This document shows, in pieces, positions 7,515-16,380 of a DNA stretch of 43,572 bases. A program made the translations under genes and the position numbers. Below the pieces are notes generated by a model. That model was not told the origin of the DNA, did not search any database, and worked only from the letters and a program-made list of their open reading frames with translations. The DNA is from an uncultured Opitutales bacterium (lineage in GTDB: Bacteria > Verrucomicrobiota > Verrucomicrobiia > Opitutales > Intestinicryptomonadaceae). The stretch covers positions 1 through 43,572 of the forward strand of contig CALXLX010000044.1 of NCBI GenBank assembly GCA_944389315.1. Reading direction: 5' to 3'. How positions within the stretch are numbered: position 1 is the stretch's first letter; each line of letters opens with the position of its first letter.

Positions 7515-8495
7515 ATGTTAACGTTTATTCTCGCCGTTACGGTGTCGATGTTTGTTAGTTTCTTGTGCTCCATTATGGAGGCTGCCATTTTAAGTATAAA
7601 TCCCGGCAAGTTGGCGTTGCTTAAGCAGAAGAATCCGAGGGTGGGGGGCATATGCGCCGAATTTAAGAAGAATATAGAAAAGCCAATCGCGGTAATTCTT
7701 ATATTGAATACCACGGCGCATACATTCGGCGCGGCCATAGCCGGAGCCGAGTTCGACAAGATGTTCGGGAGCAATTATGTATGGCTTTTCTCTTTGATAT
7801 TTACCATACTGATGGTTCAATACACGGAGATACTCCCCAAGACTTTGGGAGTGCGCTTCAATTCAAGGGTGGTGTCTCTTACGGCGGACTTGCTCAAGAT
7901 CGCAATACGCGTTATAAATCCGCTGATATGGCTGGTGCATTTCATAAACAGGCCTTTTGAGGCTCCTGCGAAGCTCGGCGGAGACGGGGCGGCCCTCGAC
8001 GAGCTCGACGCGCTTGCCTCGGCGGCGAGGGAGGAGAAGTCCATAACGCGGCTTCAGGAGCACGCAATTCAAGAGATCCCGGACTTGAAAGAGGATTCCG
8101 TCACCGAGATAATGATCCCGATAGCGGATACTGTTTGCGTTAGCCTGGACATGTCCAGGGCGGAGGTCTTGAGGCTTATGAGAGAATATAAGCACTCGCG
8201 CTATCCCGTCAAAGCGTCCGCAGACTCATGCGAGTTTGTAGGCACGCTCGAGCTTAGAAAGATGATTTTTGACAGCGGCAAGGATTGGCATGAGAACATC
8301 TCCGCTCCCGTATTCATAAACGGGGACACCACTCTTTTGCACATTGCCGAGAATCTGCGCCAGCTGGACTCGAAAATTCTTCTTGTCCAGAACTCCTCCT
8401 TGGAAGTTGTAGGAATGCTTACGACTAACAATCTGCTCATGAGGCTGTTCCCCTCCGGCGGAAGGCAGCCGTCTGCGGAGGCCCGCGCAGGTTGA
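7515..8495 (+). CDS. CNNM-domain (DUF21) and CBS-pair membrane protein
   Basis: A 326-residue protein of the CNNM/CorB/HlyC-like family, linked to Mg2+ or Co2+ export and resistance. The N-terminal DUF21 domain has three or four membrane segments (about residues 1-140) and contains the family motifs SxMEAAIL and QYTEILPKTLGVR. An acidic connector (DELDALASAAREE) leads to a tandem CBS pair (about 195-315) containing TEIMIPIADT, SRYPV and VGMLTTNNLL. The C-terminal CorC_HlyC transporter-associated domain is missing and the protein ends shortly after CBS2. A strong GGAGGT ribosome-binding site fixes the start. The gene stands alone between terminators. Confidence 0.87.
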   Translation: MLTFILAVTVSMFVSFLCSIMEAAILSINPGKLALLKQKNPRVGGICAEFKKNIEKPIAVILILNTTAHTFGAAIAGAEFDKMFGSNYVWLFSLIFTILMVQYTEILPKTLGVRFNSRVVSLTADLLKIAIRVINPLIWLVHFINRPFEAPAKLGGDGAALDELDALASAAREEKSITRLQEHAIQEIPDLKEDSVTEIMIPIADTVCVSLDMSRAEVLRLMREYKHSRYPVKASADSCEFVGTLELRKMIFDSGKDWHENISAPVFINGDTTLLHIAENLRQLDSKILLVQNSSLEVVGMLTTNNLLMRLFPSGGRQPSAEARAG

Positions 8496-8532
8496 TAAAA
8501 TAGCCTTATATCTGCTTCTAGCTCTAGACATT

Positions 8533-8570
8533 AAAAAATGCGGCCTCTGTTATGAAAGCCGCATTTTTTT
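8533..8570. terminator. Bidirectional terminator
   Basis: AAAAAATGCGGC paired with GCCGCATTTTTT. It lies between the convergent CNNM gene and the leftward membrane-protein gene and can serve both strands. Confidence 0.88.
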
Positions 8571-8674
8571 ACATATAGAGGAAGGGCATTTTACCTCATA
8601 TGCTTTTTCCCTCACCCGGATTTAATGCGGTGAATTTCCCGGGATAGAAGGCCTGCCTGCCTATAAACATGTCT

Positions 8675-9292
8675 CTACATGTTGTTGTAGATTATATATT
8701 CATCCACGGCTATTTTGGCTTTCCATTTATCCCGTCCGGGAAAGCAAAACTTGGCCTCCAGCGGTTTTAGTTCGTTCTTATATATTACATGTCCGCTTAA
8801 TGTCAGCGGGATGGAGTTGTCTTTTGACGATATTTGAGATATGGTTATGGAAGCGTCAGGATAGGCGGCCTTAACGATATTCAAGACGTTCATGCTCGCC
8901 GTTTCCAATTGCCGCTTGCTGTATGGGTAGAGCTTCTTTTTCTCTATGTTTTTCTCGCTTTTCGATGATACCTTCTTGGCCGGAACTTCTTTAGGCGGGG
9001 TGTAAACCTTGGGCTTTGTCTCTACTCTTCTGTATGGATAAAATGAGGGAATATTTTGTGGTTCCTCGACCTTTTCGGACTTTTTAAAATACCATGCGCC
9101 CAAACAAATCAATAATACTATTGACAGCGCTACTATAGCGCCGATGGAGACAAACCTTTTCCTTTTTTTCGGAAGGCGCTTTATCAATGCATCAGCTTCT
9201 TCATAGGATAAGTTGTCTACCCAATGGAGGGATTCTCCGCCCAATGCCTTGGCGATTTTTATCGTCTGGTTTATTGTGGCCTTCTTTTTCAT
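8675..9292 (-). CDS. Hypothetical single-pass membrane protein
   Basis: A 205-residue protein I do not recognise. Residues 1-45 are polar and probably cytoplasmic, with a basic stretch (KKRKR) just before one transmembrane helix at about 48-68. A Pro- and Lys-rich linker follows (about 70-120), then a compact C-terminal domain of about 80 residues beginning YPYSKRQLET and ending YNNM. The positive-inside rule puts the C-terminal domain outside the cytoplasm. It is 130 nt downstream of the GH110-like gene on the same strand, so it may be read through from it. No clear ribosome-binding site precedes the ATG. Confidence 0.65.
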   Translation of the reverse strand: MKKKATINQTIKIAKALGGESLHWVDNLSYEEADALIKRLPKKRKRFVSIGAIVALSIVLLICLGAWYFKKSEKVEEPQNIPSFYPYRRVETKPKVYTPPKEVPAKKVSSKSEKNIEKKKLYPYSKRQLETASMNVLNIVKAAYPDASITISQISSKDNSIPLTLSGHVIYKNELKPLEAKFCFPGRDKWKAKIAVDEYIIYNNM

Positions 9293-9422
9293 AGAGATTA
9301 GTCTTTTTATGCTTCTTCTGGCTATATGGCGTTATTTCTATCCGCCGCTTATGCTGTCAGATATGGATGTTTTTTAGGGCTGCATCTATGCCGCTTATAG
9401 GGGGAAATGTCTTTGTTTTTGC

Positions 9423-11735
9423 CTATTCCTTTGCATCCACAAGCCTGTTTCCCTGCACGAGCACGCCTTTGGCGGTGTCGTCGTCCATGAAAACCCCGGG
9501 ATTTTTGACATAGGGGGATTTTATCCAGGTATTGTTTAAAATCTTTATGTCAGATGCGCTGTTTACATAGAACGCCCCGCGGTAGGGCAGCTCGTCTATG
9601 CGCGGTGTGGGATTCTCAAACGTGTTGTCCAAAAATATGATGTTGTTGGCAGACGATATCAACGCGATAAGCCCGAAACTGTCCTTAAAGCGGTTGTTTG
9701 CAAAAAGTATGTTTCTTATCACGGGATAGTCCGTCTGCTCAAAGGAAGGATCTCGGCGCATATACACCCCGAAAAATATGTCGCGCGCCTTGCCCTGGTA
9801 TCTTACGCCCTGCGGATTTACCGTGTCGAAGACGCAGTCCTTCACCAGGACATTGTCAACTCCGAAACCTTCGCTCCATACGTTGAAAGTGTATCCCGTC
9901 TCAAACTTTAGCGCGCCCATCTGGTTGTGCGTGAAGCGGCAATTTTCTATGGTTATGTTGCTTGCCAATATCAGCAGGCCCCTGGCCCTGTTGCTGTGGA
10001 AACGGCAGTCTCTTATTATGACGTTTGAGGAGTCGTAAGTGCGGTTGAACAGCACGAAACCGTCGAACTCCGGGTTAGGCAGGGGATCCGCAAAATTGAT
10101 ATAGCGGGCGTCTTTGCCCTTGTCTGATATGCTTTCCACCTTGGATTTGTACCCCGTGGCGGAATAATTGCCGTGCCGCAACTCTACGAGGTCTCCCACA
10201 TTAGGCATGGTGCCTGCCATGAGCTTTATGGTCTTGTCCCCGCACTTTACCCCGAATGCTGAGAGGTCGTGTATGTTGGTGCAATCGTCCGAACCGTGGG
10301 AAAACTCGCAGTTTAACATCTTGAAATGCCCGTTGGAGCGCGCGAAATGCAGATGGTCTGCCGTGCAGCTTATCACGCGCTTTGGGTCGCCCGCGGGCGG
10401 GCGTATATTCACATTTATGAACTGAAAATATTTTTGCCTGCCGCTTACGAGGATTCCATGCCCCTTGCAGGAATATATATTTATGTTCTCGAGCGTAAGG
10501 TGGGTGTTGTCCGACAGCGCTATGCCCCCCATGCCGTAGTAATAGTGCTGCAGCCTGTAATAGCGCCCGAGCCGCGGGCGGGTGTCGCCCTTGTGGCTCT
10601 TAATGCGAAGCTTGTTGGGGGATATCCATTCCGTGTCGGGCCCTTTGTCGTTTGGAGAAAACCCGAATCCAAGGGTTATTCCCCCCTCCTGCCCGACGGC
10701 CTTTGCCTTGATGTCGTAATTCTCCATGTCCGCCACGCGTACCTTTTTGCCGTATAGGGGGTATTTATCGTAATCGATAAACTCCACATCTATGACGGTG
10801 TTTTCGTCGGTCTTTTTTATGTCGGTTATCTTCACTATTGCGGCGAGCGGTTCCGTCTCCCAATCGTAGTCGAAGCTAAGATTGGCTATTTTTGTGCGGG
10901 TACAGCCGGCAACATACAAATTTGCGGTTGCTGTCTTTCTGGCGACGAATACGCTGCCGCCCCCGTCAAGGGTAAAATCCTCAAAACCCGACAGGCTTAT
11001 CGTGACATTCTCGTACATCTTATAGCGCCCTTTTGGGATCAGCAGCTTTGTTGCGCCCTCCTTCTTGCAGTGCTCTATGGCCTTGTTCAGGATTGTCGCG
11101 GCGTTTTCCACGCTCTCGCTGAGCCCGAAATCTGCGGCGTTTACCACCTTTTCGGCCTTGGGGCGCGGAAGTTTTATGTCAAATTCCGCCGACCCCGTCG
11201 GCAGATTGTCCGGATGCGCGGCCTTTGGAGTGTCGGCCCCGCCTATGGGGAGAAACTTCTCGCCGTTGCCGTCGGATATGGAAAGAGAGCTTATGCGCGC
11301 GCTGAATTTACCTATCCCGACCAGCTCCACACGCACGTTTACGTCTCCGCCGGGCACGGGAAAGGGCATCTTTACGAAAGATTCGCCCCTCGAGGCGCCC
11401 AGATGCCTCTCCGCAAGGATTTGCCCCCCGGAATTTACCGCCCTCAACTTCATATGCGGCAGCTGAGAGAAATCGTCGGGCGAAAGGGTGTAGCGCAGCC
11501 TTGCGGTATGCTCGGTATTGGGCTCGAAAAGCCCTGTCGCGGTGGTGAATATCCTAGTGGGTGCGTCGCTTGCGCATTTTATGTCCAAAGCGCTTTTGTC
11601 GGCGTCGGAGAATTTCGCCGCGGGGCATAATTCAACGTCCGCCAAAGTCGCCGGAGGCGTCTGTGCGCCCGCTTCGGCCGCACAGAACAATATTGAAAAT
11701 GCAGCCAGTATGCATGCGTAAATGTTTTTCTTCAT
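9423..11735 (-). CDS. Exported right-handed beta-helix glycosidase, GH110-like
   Basis: A 770-residue protein with a signal peptide (MKKNIYACILAAF... cut near AGAQ). Residues about 30-185 form a beta-sandwich-like N-terminal region. From about 200 it is a parallel beta-helix typical of pectate-lyase-like enzymes, entered by the segment VNAADFGLSES. The stretch SHGSDDCTNIHD (about residues 455-470) matches the conserved acid-rich turn of GH110 alpha-1,3-galactosidases, and LTLENINIYSCKGHGILVSG is a typical coil. GH110 enzymes remove terminal alpha-1,3-galactose from glycans such as blood-group B or host mucin sugars; exact specificity here is inference. It starts 3 nt after the AI-2E permease stop, so the two are almost certainly co-transcribed. 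Other beta-helix families remain possible. Confidence 0.75.
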   Translation of the reverse strand: MKKNIYACILAAFSILFCAAEAGAQTPPATLADVELCPAAKFSDADKSALDIKCASDAPTRIFTTATGLFEPNTEHTARLRYTLSPDDFSQLPHMKLRAVNSGGQILAERHLGASRGESFVKMPFPVPGGDVNVRVELVGIGKFSARISSLSISDGNGEKFLPIGGADTPKAAHPDNLPTGSAEFDIKLPRPKAEKVVNAADFGLSESVENAATILNKAIEHCKKEGATKLLIPKGRYKMYENVTISLSGFEDFTLDGGGSVFVARKTATANLYVAGCTRTKIANLSFDYDWETEPLAAIVKITDIKKTDENTVIDVEFIDYDKYPLYGKKVRVADMENYDIKAKAVGQEGGITLGFGFSPNDKGPDTEWISPNKLRIKSHKGDTRPRLGRYYRLQHYYYGMGGIALSDNTHLTLENINIYSCKGHGILVSGRQKYFQFINVNIRPPAGDPKRVISCTADHLHFARSNGHFKMLNCEFSHGSDDCTNIHDLSAFGVKCGDKTIKLMAGTMPNVGDLVELRHGNYSATGYKSKVESISDKGKDARYINFADPLPNPEFDGFVLFNRTYDSSNVIIRDCRFHSNRARGLLILASNITIENCRFTHNQMGALKFETGYTFNVWSEGFGVDNVLVKDCVFDTVNPQGVRYQGKARDIFFGVYMRRDPSFEQTDYPVIRNILFANNRFKDSFGLIALISSANNIIFLDNTFENPTPRIDELPYRGAFYVNSASDIKILNNTWIKSPYVKNPGVFMDDDTAKGVLVQGNRLVDAKE

Positions 11736-11738
11736 GAC

Positions 11739-12917
11739 TTACAAATCAGGTTGTTTGATGTCGGCATCGTGCAAGTCTGCCTGTTCCGGCGTATTCTTAT
11801 ACAGAAAATCCTTCTTCAGATACTTTGAAAGCAGTAGCTTCCAGAGCACCTCCAGAAAGGCGCTAAGCGGTATTGCAAGTATCATTCCGAGTATCCCTTC
11901 CAGGGCGACAGCCCAGAAGAATACCGAAAATATTATCACCGCCGGATGCAAGCCCGTGTTGGAGCCCATTATGCGGGGAGTAAGATAGTAGGACTCCAAA
12001 AGCTGCACCGCCACAAATATCGCAACCGCAGCCGCCACAAGCCCCAGGCCGCCGCCGTCCTGAAAGAACGCCGTGGGCAGCGTTGTGCCCAAGCCTATTA
12101 CGGTTCCAAAATAGGGTATTATGTTCAACATTCCCGCGCAGAAGCCGAGCAGGAATCCGTATTTTACGCCGGCTATCCCAAAGCCCGCCCCGAGGAGTAT
12201 GCCCATTATAAATGCTATGGTCAGCTGGCCCCTGAAGAACGACGACATTATCGACACGAAGCGCCTTGCGAGAAAAACTATGTCTTCTCTCAGCCCGTCG
12301 GGCAGGAAAGACATGTTTTTGTTCATCATCGCGTAGGAGTCGAACTTTGTGGAGAGCATGTAATATAGATATATAGGAGCCGCGGCAAATGCCGCGAGGA
12401 ACGAGCATGTCGCAGCGACGCTCCCCGTGGCCCCGAGCAGCGTCTTGAAGGTTTTTGAAATGCCGCCGGCCGCGGCTGCCATGGATATCTTAGGCAGGTT
12501 TTCCGGCTTGCCAAGCTGCTCGACTATGCGGTTTTTCAGCTCTGGGAAATGTTCCCCTATATATCTTAGGGCGTTTTGTACTATCTCGGGAAGGGTTTTT
12601 ACTATGCCTGAAATCTGATCTGCAAGCGCCGGCAGTATCCATATCGCCACCGCCGACACCGCAACGGCGAGCAGCGCGAAGATAATAAGAGTGGCCATCC
12701 CCGCTGAAACCTTTGTGCGCCTTGACAAGGCGTCTACCGCCGGCTTGAGTATGAAAGATACTATTCCCGCCGCCGCAATGGGCCATATCACCGAACTGAA
12801 TTTCGCCAAGAACTTGGCAGCCAATACAAATGCGGATACGGCAAAAAAGGCTATGAACATTATCGCCGCGCAGGTAATCGCGCAGGATACCATTTTTTTC
12901 TGGAACGGTGAAAGCAT
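11739..12917 (-). CDS. AI-2E family transporter (PerM/TqsA-like permease)
   Basis: A 392-residue polytopic inner-membrane protein of the AI-2E exporter superfamily. There are paired N-terminal membrane helices (about 10-75), a long amphipathic periplasmic segment (about 95-150), then five or more helices. The C-terminal part shows family features: the FFRGQLTIAFIMGILLG segment, GMLNIIPYFGTVIG, the YLTPRIMGSNTGLHPAVIIFS motif and a closing LxIPLSA helix. Members export AI-2, act in Na+/H+ exchange or have no known substrate; the name does not settle substrate here. No Shine-Dalgarno precedes the ATG at 12917. It is divergent from uvrA (55 nt between starts) and is followed by the GH110-like gene. 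Confidence 0.9.
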   Translation of the reverse strand: MLSPFQKKMVSCAITCAAIMFIAFFAVSAFVLAAKFLAKFSSVIWPIAAAGIVSFILKPAVDALSRRTKVSAGMATLIIFALLAVAVSAVAIWILPALADQISGIVKTLPEIVQNALRYIGEHFPELKNRIVEQLGKPENLPKISMAAAAGGISKTFKTLLGATGSVAATCSFLAAFAAAPIYLYYMLSTKFDSYAMMNKNMSFLPDGLREDIVFLARRFVSIMSSFFRGQLTIAFIMGILLGAGFGIAGVKYGFLLGFCAGMLNIIPYFGTVIGLGTTLPTAFFQDGGGLGLVAAAVAIFVAVQLLESYYLTPRIMGSNTGLHPAVIIFSVFFWAVALEGILGMILAIPLSAFLEVLWKLLLSKYLKKDFLYKNTPEQADLHDADIKQPDL

Positions 12918-12972
12918 ATGGGTAATCTAATGACCCAATATTATCGCGCAAGATTTTTTAAGGCGCAAAAAA

Positions 12973-15807
12973 ATGAATTTTGAAAATTCCATTCAGATAA
13001 GGGGCGCGCGCGTCCATAATTTGAAGAACGTCTCTGTGGACATTCCGAGGGGCAAGTTTACAGTCGTCACCGGGCTGAGCGGTTCGGGGAAATCGTCTTT
13101 GGCTTTCGACACCCTTTATGCGGAAGGCTACAGAAAGTATATGGAGAGCCTGTCCATAGACGCTCGAAGGCTGTTAGAGCAGGTCGGCAGGCCGGATGTG
13201 GATTTCATAAAGGGGCTTTCGCCCGTGGTTGCCATAGAGCAGAACAAGATACTTTCGTCCAACCCGCGCAGCACGGTGGCAACGGCCACAGAGATTGCCG
13301 ACTACGCCCGCCTGGTTTGGGCGACTGTCGGCGAGCAGAGATGCCCGGCCTGCGGCGGAAAAATTGCCAGCAGAACCCTCGACGAATGTGTGGATTGCGT
13401 CCTGGCCCTGGGCGAGGGGACGAGGGCATACGTGCTGGCGCGTTATTTTGAGGGCAAGAGCGCCGTCGTAAAGGAGGAGCTTAAGAGCCTCGCCTCGCGC
13501 GGCTGGCAGAGGGCGCGGGTAAACGGGGAGATTGTCGAGCTCGACGAACCCGCGCAATGGCCCAATGTAAAGGGGGCGAAGTCCGTTTTGGACATAGTTG
13601 TAGACAGGCTTTCGGTTTCCGCGCAGTCGAGAAGCAGAATCGCCGACTCGCTCGAGCTTGCGCTCAAGGAGGGCGGCGGCACGGCTTGCATATATTACAA
13701 AACTCCCGATGCCGAACTTTGGCGCGAGCTGCATCTGAACACTTCGCTTGCCTGCGCCGATTGCGGCAGGGTTTACTCTCCGCTTACTCCGCGCAGTTTT
13801 TCGCACAACCACCCAGATGGCGCGTGCCCGTCTTGCGGCGGCATAGGTAGAACCATGAAATTCAATCCGCGCCTGCTTGTTCCGGACGACTCCAAAAGCG
13901 TGCGCGGCGGCGCCATAAAGGCCATGCGTTTCGGCACGAAGTACATGATTATACGGCGCAATTCGATTTTCAAGCAGCTTGCCGAGCAGGTGCCTTTCAA
14001 TCCGCAGACTCCCTGGCGGGACCTTCCCGAGGACGTTAAAAATCTTCTGCTTTTCGGGGACCCTGATCGGCTATTTAAGCTTAGAATAGGGCGGGGCAGG
14101 CACAAGGTGGAGGTGCTCCCCTATTGGGGCGCCATTGCCGAGCTTGACGAGGCATACAAGACCACTTCCAGCGACGCCCTGCGCGCGAGGCTTGCCGCAT
14201 TTCAGGTTTCCGACACTTGTTCCGACTGCGGTGGCTCGAGGCTTAACGCGCGCGCGCGCAACGTTTTTATAAACGGGGTTTCCTTTGCGGATTTTCTGGC
14301 TATGAGCGTGGAGGCCGCCGGGGCGTTCGCCAATTCCATAAAGCTTCAAGGCGATGTCGCCGCGGCCGTCTCGGAGGCGGTCTCTGGCCTCAGGCAGCGG
14401 CTGGATTTTCTCATGAAGGTGGGGCTGTCGTACGTGCAGCTGGGGCGCGAGTATTCAACCCTTTCCGGGGGCGAGGCCCAGCGCATTAGGCTGGCCACGC
14501 AGCTGGGCATGGATCTTACGGGAGTGACCTACATACTCGACGAACCGAGCATAGGGCTGCATCCCTCCGACAACGACATGCTCTTTTCCGCCCTTGAGAG
14601 CCTGCGCGACAGGGGGAATACCCTCGTTGTCGTCGAGCACGACCGCGACGCCATGGAGCGCGCCGATTGGCTTATAGAGCTCGGCCCGGGCGCAGGGCAT
14701 TGCGGCGGAAACGTGGTTTTTTGCGGCACTCCGCAAGACTGCGCAAAGGACTCCAAGACTCTTACGGGAAAGTTTCTCTCGGGCGAGGCGAAGTTAACCG
14801 CCTCTCCAGCCGGAGCACTGGTCTCCGACGGCAGGGTATTGACTGTAAAGGGGGCAAGCGCCCGCAACCTCAAAAATATAGACGTATCCTTTCCCGTAGG
14901 GCTGATGACGGTAGTCTGCGGCGTAAGCGGGTCGGGCAAGAGCACGCTTGTAAACGAAATTCTAGCCAAGCACGCAGCGCGCGTGCTAAACGGCGCCAAG
15001 GTGATCTGCGGGGCGCACAAGGGCGTGGAGGGCCTTGAATACTTTGAGAAATGCGTGCGGGTGGACCAGTCTCCGATAGGGCGCTCGCCGCGCTCAAATC
15101 CCGCCACATACACAAAGATATTCGACCTTCTTCGCGAACTTTACTCCAAATGCCCCGTCTCGCGCGCCCGCGGCTATGCGCCGGGCAGGTTCAGCTTCAA
15201 CGTCAAGGGCGGCCGCTGCGAACATTGCCAGGGCGAGGGCTTCATAGAATTGGACATGCAGTTTCTCGGCAGCGTGTTTGTAAAATGCCCGAGCTGCGGC
15301 GGAACGCGCTACAACAGGGAGACCCTCGACGTGCTTTACAAGGGGCTTAACATAGCCCAGGCGCTCGACCTTACGGTGGACGAGGCGTGCGAATTTTTCC
15401 GCTCCCAGATTAAAATAAGGGAAAAATTGGAGACCCTGAAGGCGGTCGGCCTCGGCTATGTGAAGCTCGGCCAGGCTTCAAACACGCTGTCGGGAGGAGA
15501 GGCCCAGAGGATAAAACTCTCGCTCGAGCTCAGCAGGCGCCAGCAGGGGAAGAACTTGTACATACTCGACGAGCCCTCTACGGGCCTGCATTTCGACGAC
15601 CTTTGCAAACTCGTCTCTCTGCTCCTTAAGCTGCGCGACGCCGGAAACACCATAATCGTAATAGAGCACAACCCGGACTTTATACGCGCCGCCGACTGGC
15701 TTGTTGAGCTTGGCCCCAAAGGCGGTGACGAGGGCGGGCGCCTGGTCTTCGAGGGAACTTACGCGCAGATGAAGCGCAGAAAGACCCTGACTTCAAAATA
15801 CGTTTAA
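12973..15807 (+). CDS. uvrA: UvrABC system protein A
   Basis: A 944-residue ABC-type ATPase, the usual UvrA length; it finds bulky DNA lesions and loads UvrB in nucleotide excision repair. First Walker A is GLSGSGKS (34-41), second is GVSGSGKST. Both signature motifs, [12 protein letters not shown] and [12 protein letters not shown], precede DEP Walker B sites. Zinc-site cysteines are visible as CPACG, CADCG with CPSCG, CSDCG, and the C-terminal CEHC...CPSCGG finger ([15 protein letters not shown]). The early block reads [15 protein letters not shown] and [14 protein letters not shown], which differs from the common SAYARQFL and SPRSTVGTVTEI, so it is a divergent UvrA. No uvrB or uvrC nearby. 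It could be the only UvrA or a second paralogue. AAGG lies about 10 nt before the ATG. Confidence 0.93.
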   Translation: MNFENSIQIRGARVHNLKNVSVDIPRGKFTVVTGLSGSGKSSLAFDTLYAEGYRKYMESLSIDARRLLEQVGRPDVDFIKGLSPVVAIEQNKILSSNPRSTVATATEIADYARLVWATVGEQRCPACGGKIASRTLDECVDCVLALGEGTRAYVLARYFEGKSAVVKEELKSLASRGWQRARVNGEIVELDEPAQWPNVKGAKSVLDIVVDRLSVSAQSRSRIADSLELALKEGGGTACIYYKTPDAELWRELHLNTSLACADCGRVYSPLTPRSFSHNHPDGACPSCGGIGRTMKFNPRLLVPDDSKSVRGGAIKAMRFGTKYMIIRRNSIFKQLAEQVPFNPQTPWRDLPEDVKNLLLFGDPDRLFKLRIGRGRHKVEVLPYWGAIAELDEAYKTTSSDALRARLAAFQVSDTCSDCGGSRLNARARNVFINGVSFADFLAMSVEAAGAFANSIKLQGDVAAAVSEAVSGLRQRLDFLMKVGLSYVQLGREYSTLSGGEAQRIRLATQLGMDLTGVTYILDEPSIGLHPSDNDMLFSALESLRDRGNTLVVVEHDRDAMERADWLIELGPGAGHCGGNVVFCGTPQDCAKDSKTLTGKFLSGEAKLTASPAGALVSDGRVLTVKGASARNLKNIDVSFPVGLMTVVCGVSGSGKSTLVNEILAKHAARVLNGAKVICGAHKGVEGLEYFEKCVRVDQSPIGRSPRSNPATYTKIFDLLRELYSKCPVSRARGYAPGRFSFNVKGGRCEHCQGEGFIELDMQFLGSVFVKCPSCGGTRYNRETLDVLYKGLNIAQALDLTVDEACEFFRSQIKIREKLETLKAVGLGYVKLGQASNTLSGGEAQRIKLSLELSRRQQGKNLYILDEPSTGLHFDDLCKLVSLLLKLRDAGNTIIVIEHNPDFIRAADWLVELGPKGGDEGGRLVFEGTYAQMKRRKTLTSKYV

Positions 15808-15848
15808 ACTTTTGTCCGCCCCGCGGGCGCGCCTACTTTGGCAAAAAG

Positions 15849-15876
15849 AAAAACCCCCTTGAAAAAGGGGGTTTTT
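15849..15876. terminator. Bidirectional terminator between uvrA and cyclophilin gene
   Basis: AAAAACCCCCTT paired with AAGGGGGTTTTT around a short loop. It serves the two convergent genes. Confidence 0.9.
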
Positions 15877-15898
15877 ATAGCGTTTTGGGCGGAGGCTC

Positions 15899-16375
15899 TT
15901 AGAGAACCTCGGCCTTTATTATATACTGCTTTTCCGCAGGCTTGTCCATGAACCCCGTGCGGCAGTTTTCTATGCTCTCTACAGCGTCGTAGCCTTCGAC
16001 CACCTCGCCGAATATTGTGTGGTGCATGTTCAGCCACGGCGTGAGAGCCGTAGTTATGAAAAACTGGCTGCCGTTCGTGTTGGGGCCGGCGTTTGCCATA
16101 GCCAAAAGACCCTTCTTGTCGAAGGCAAGAGAGGGGGAACATTCGTCCTCAAACGGCTTGCCCCAGAGGCTCTCGCCGCCGCAACCCGTCCCGGTGGGGT
16201 CCCCGCCCTGTATCATGAAGTCCTTTATCACGCGGTGGAAGGTTATGCCGTCGTAGTAGCCCTTCTTCACCAGCCCGACAAAATTCTCGCAGGTCTTCGG
16301 CGCAACATCGGGATAGAGCTTTATCTTGATGTCGCCCCTGTTCGTCTTCAAAAGTACTATAGTGTCTTCTGCCAT
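15899..16375 (-). CDS. ppiB: Cyclophilin-type peptidyl-prolyl cis-trans isomerase
   Basis: A 158-residue single-domain cyclophilin that speeds proline isomerisation during folding. Core motifs are [14 protein letters not shown] (with the catalytic Arg), [20 protein letters not shown], and [12 protein letters not shown] in place of the common WLDGKHVVFG. No signal peptide, so it is cytoplasmic. Its ATG lies 5 nt after the stop of the acetolactate synthase gene, indicating one transcript, although no functional link between the two is known. The symbol denotes the cytoplasmic type rather than proven orthology. Confidence 0.92.
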   Translation of the reverse strand: MAEDTIVLLKTNRGDIKIKLYPDVAPKTCENFVGLVKKGYYDGITFHRVIKDFMIQGGDPTGTGCGGESLWGKPFEDECSPSLAFDKKGLLAMANAGPNTNGSQFFITTALTPWLNMHHTIFGEVVEGYDAVESIENCRTGFMDKPAEKQYIIKAEVL

Positions 16376-16380
16376 GTGTT

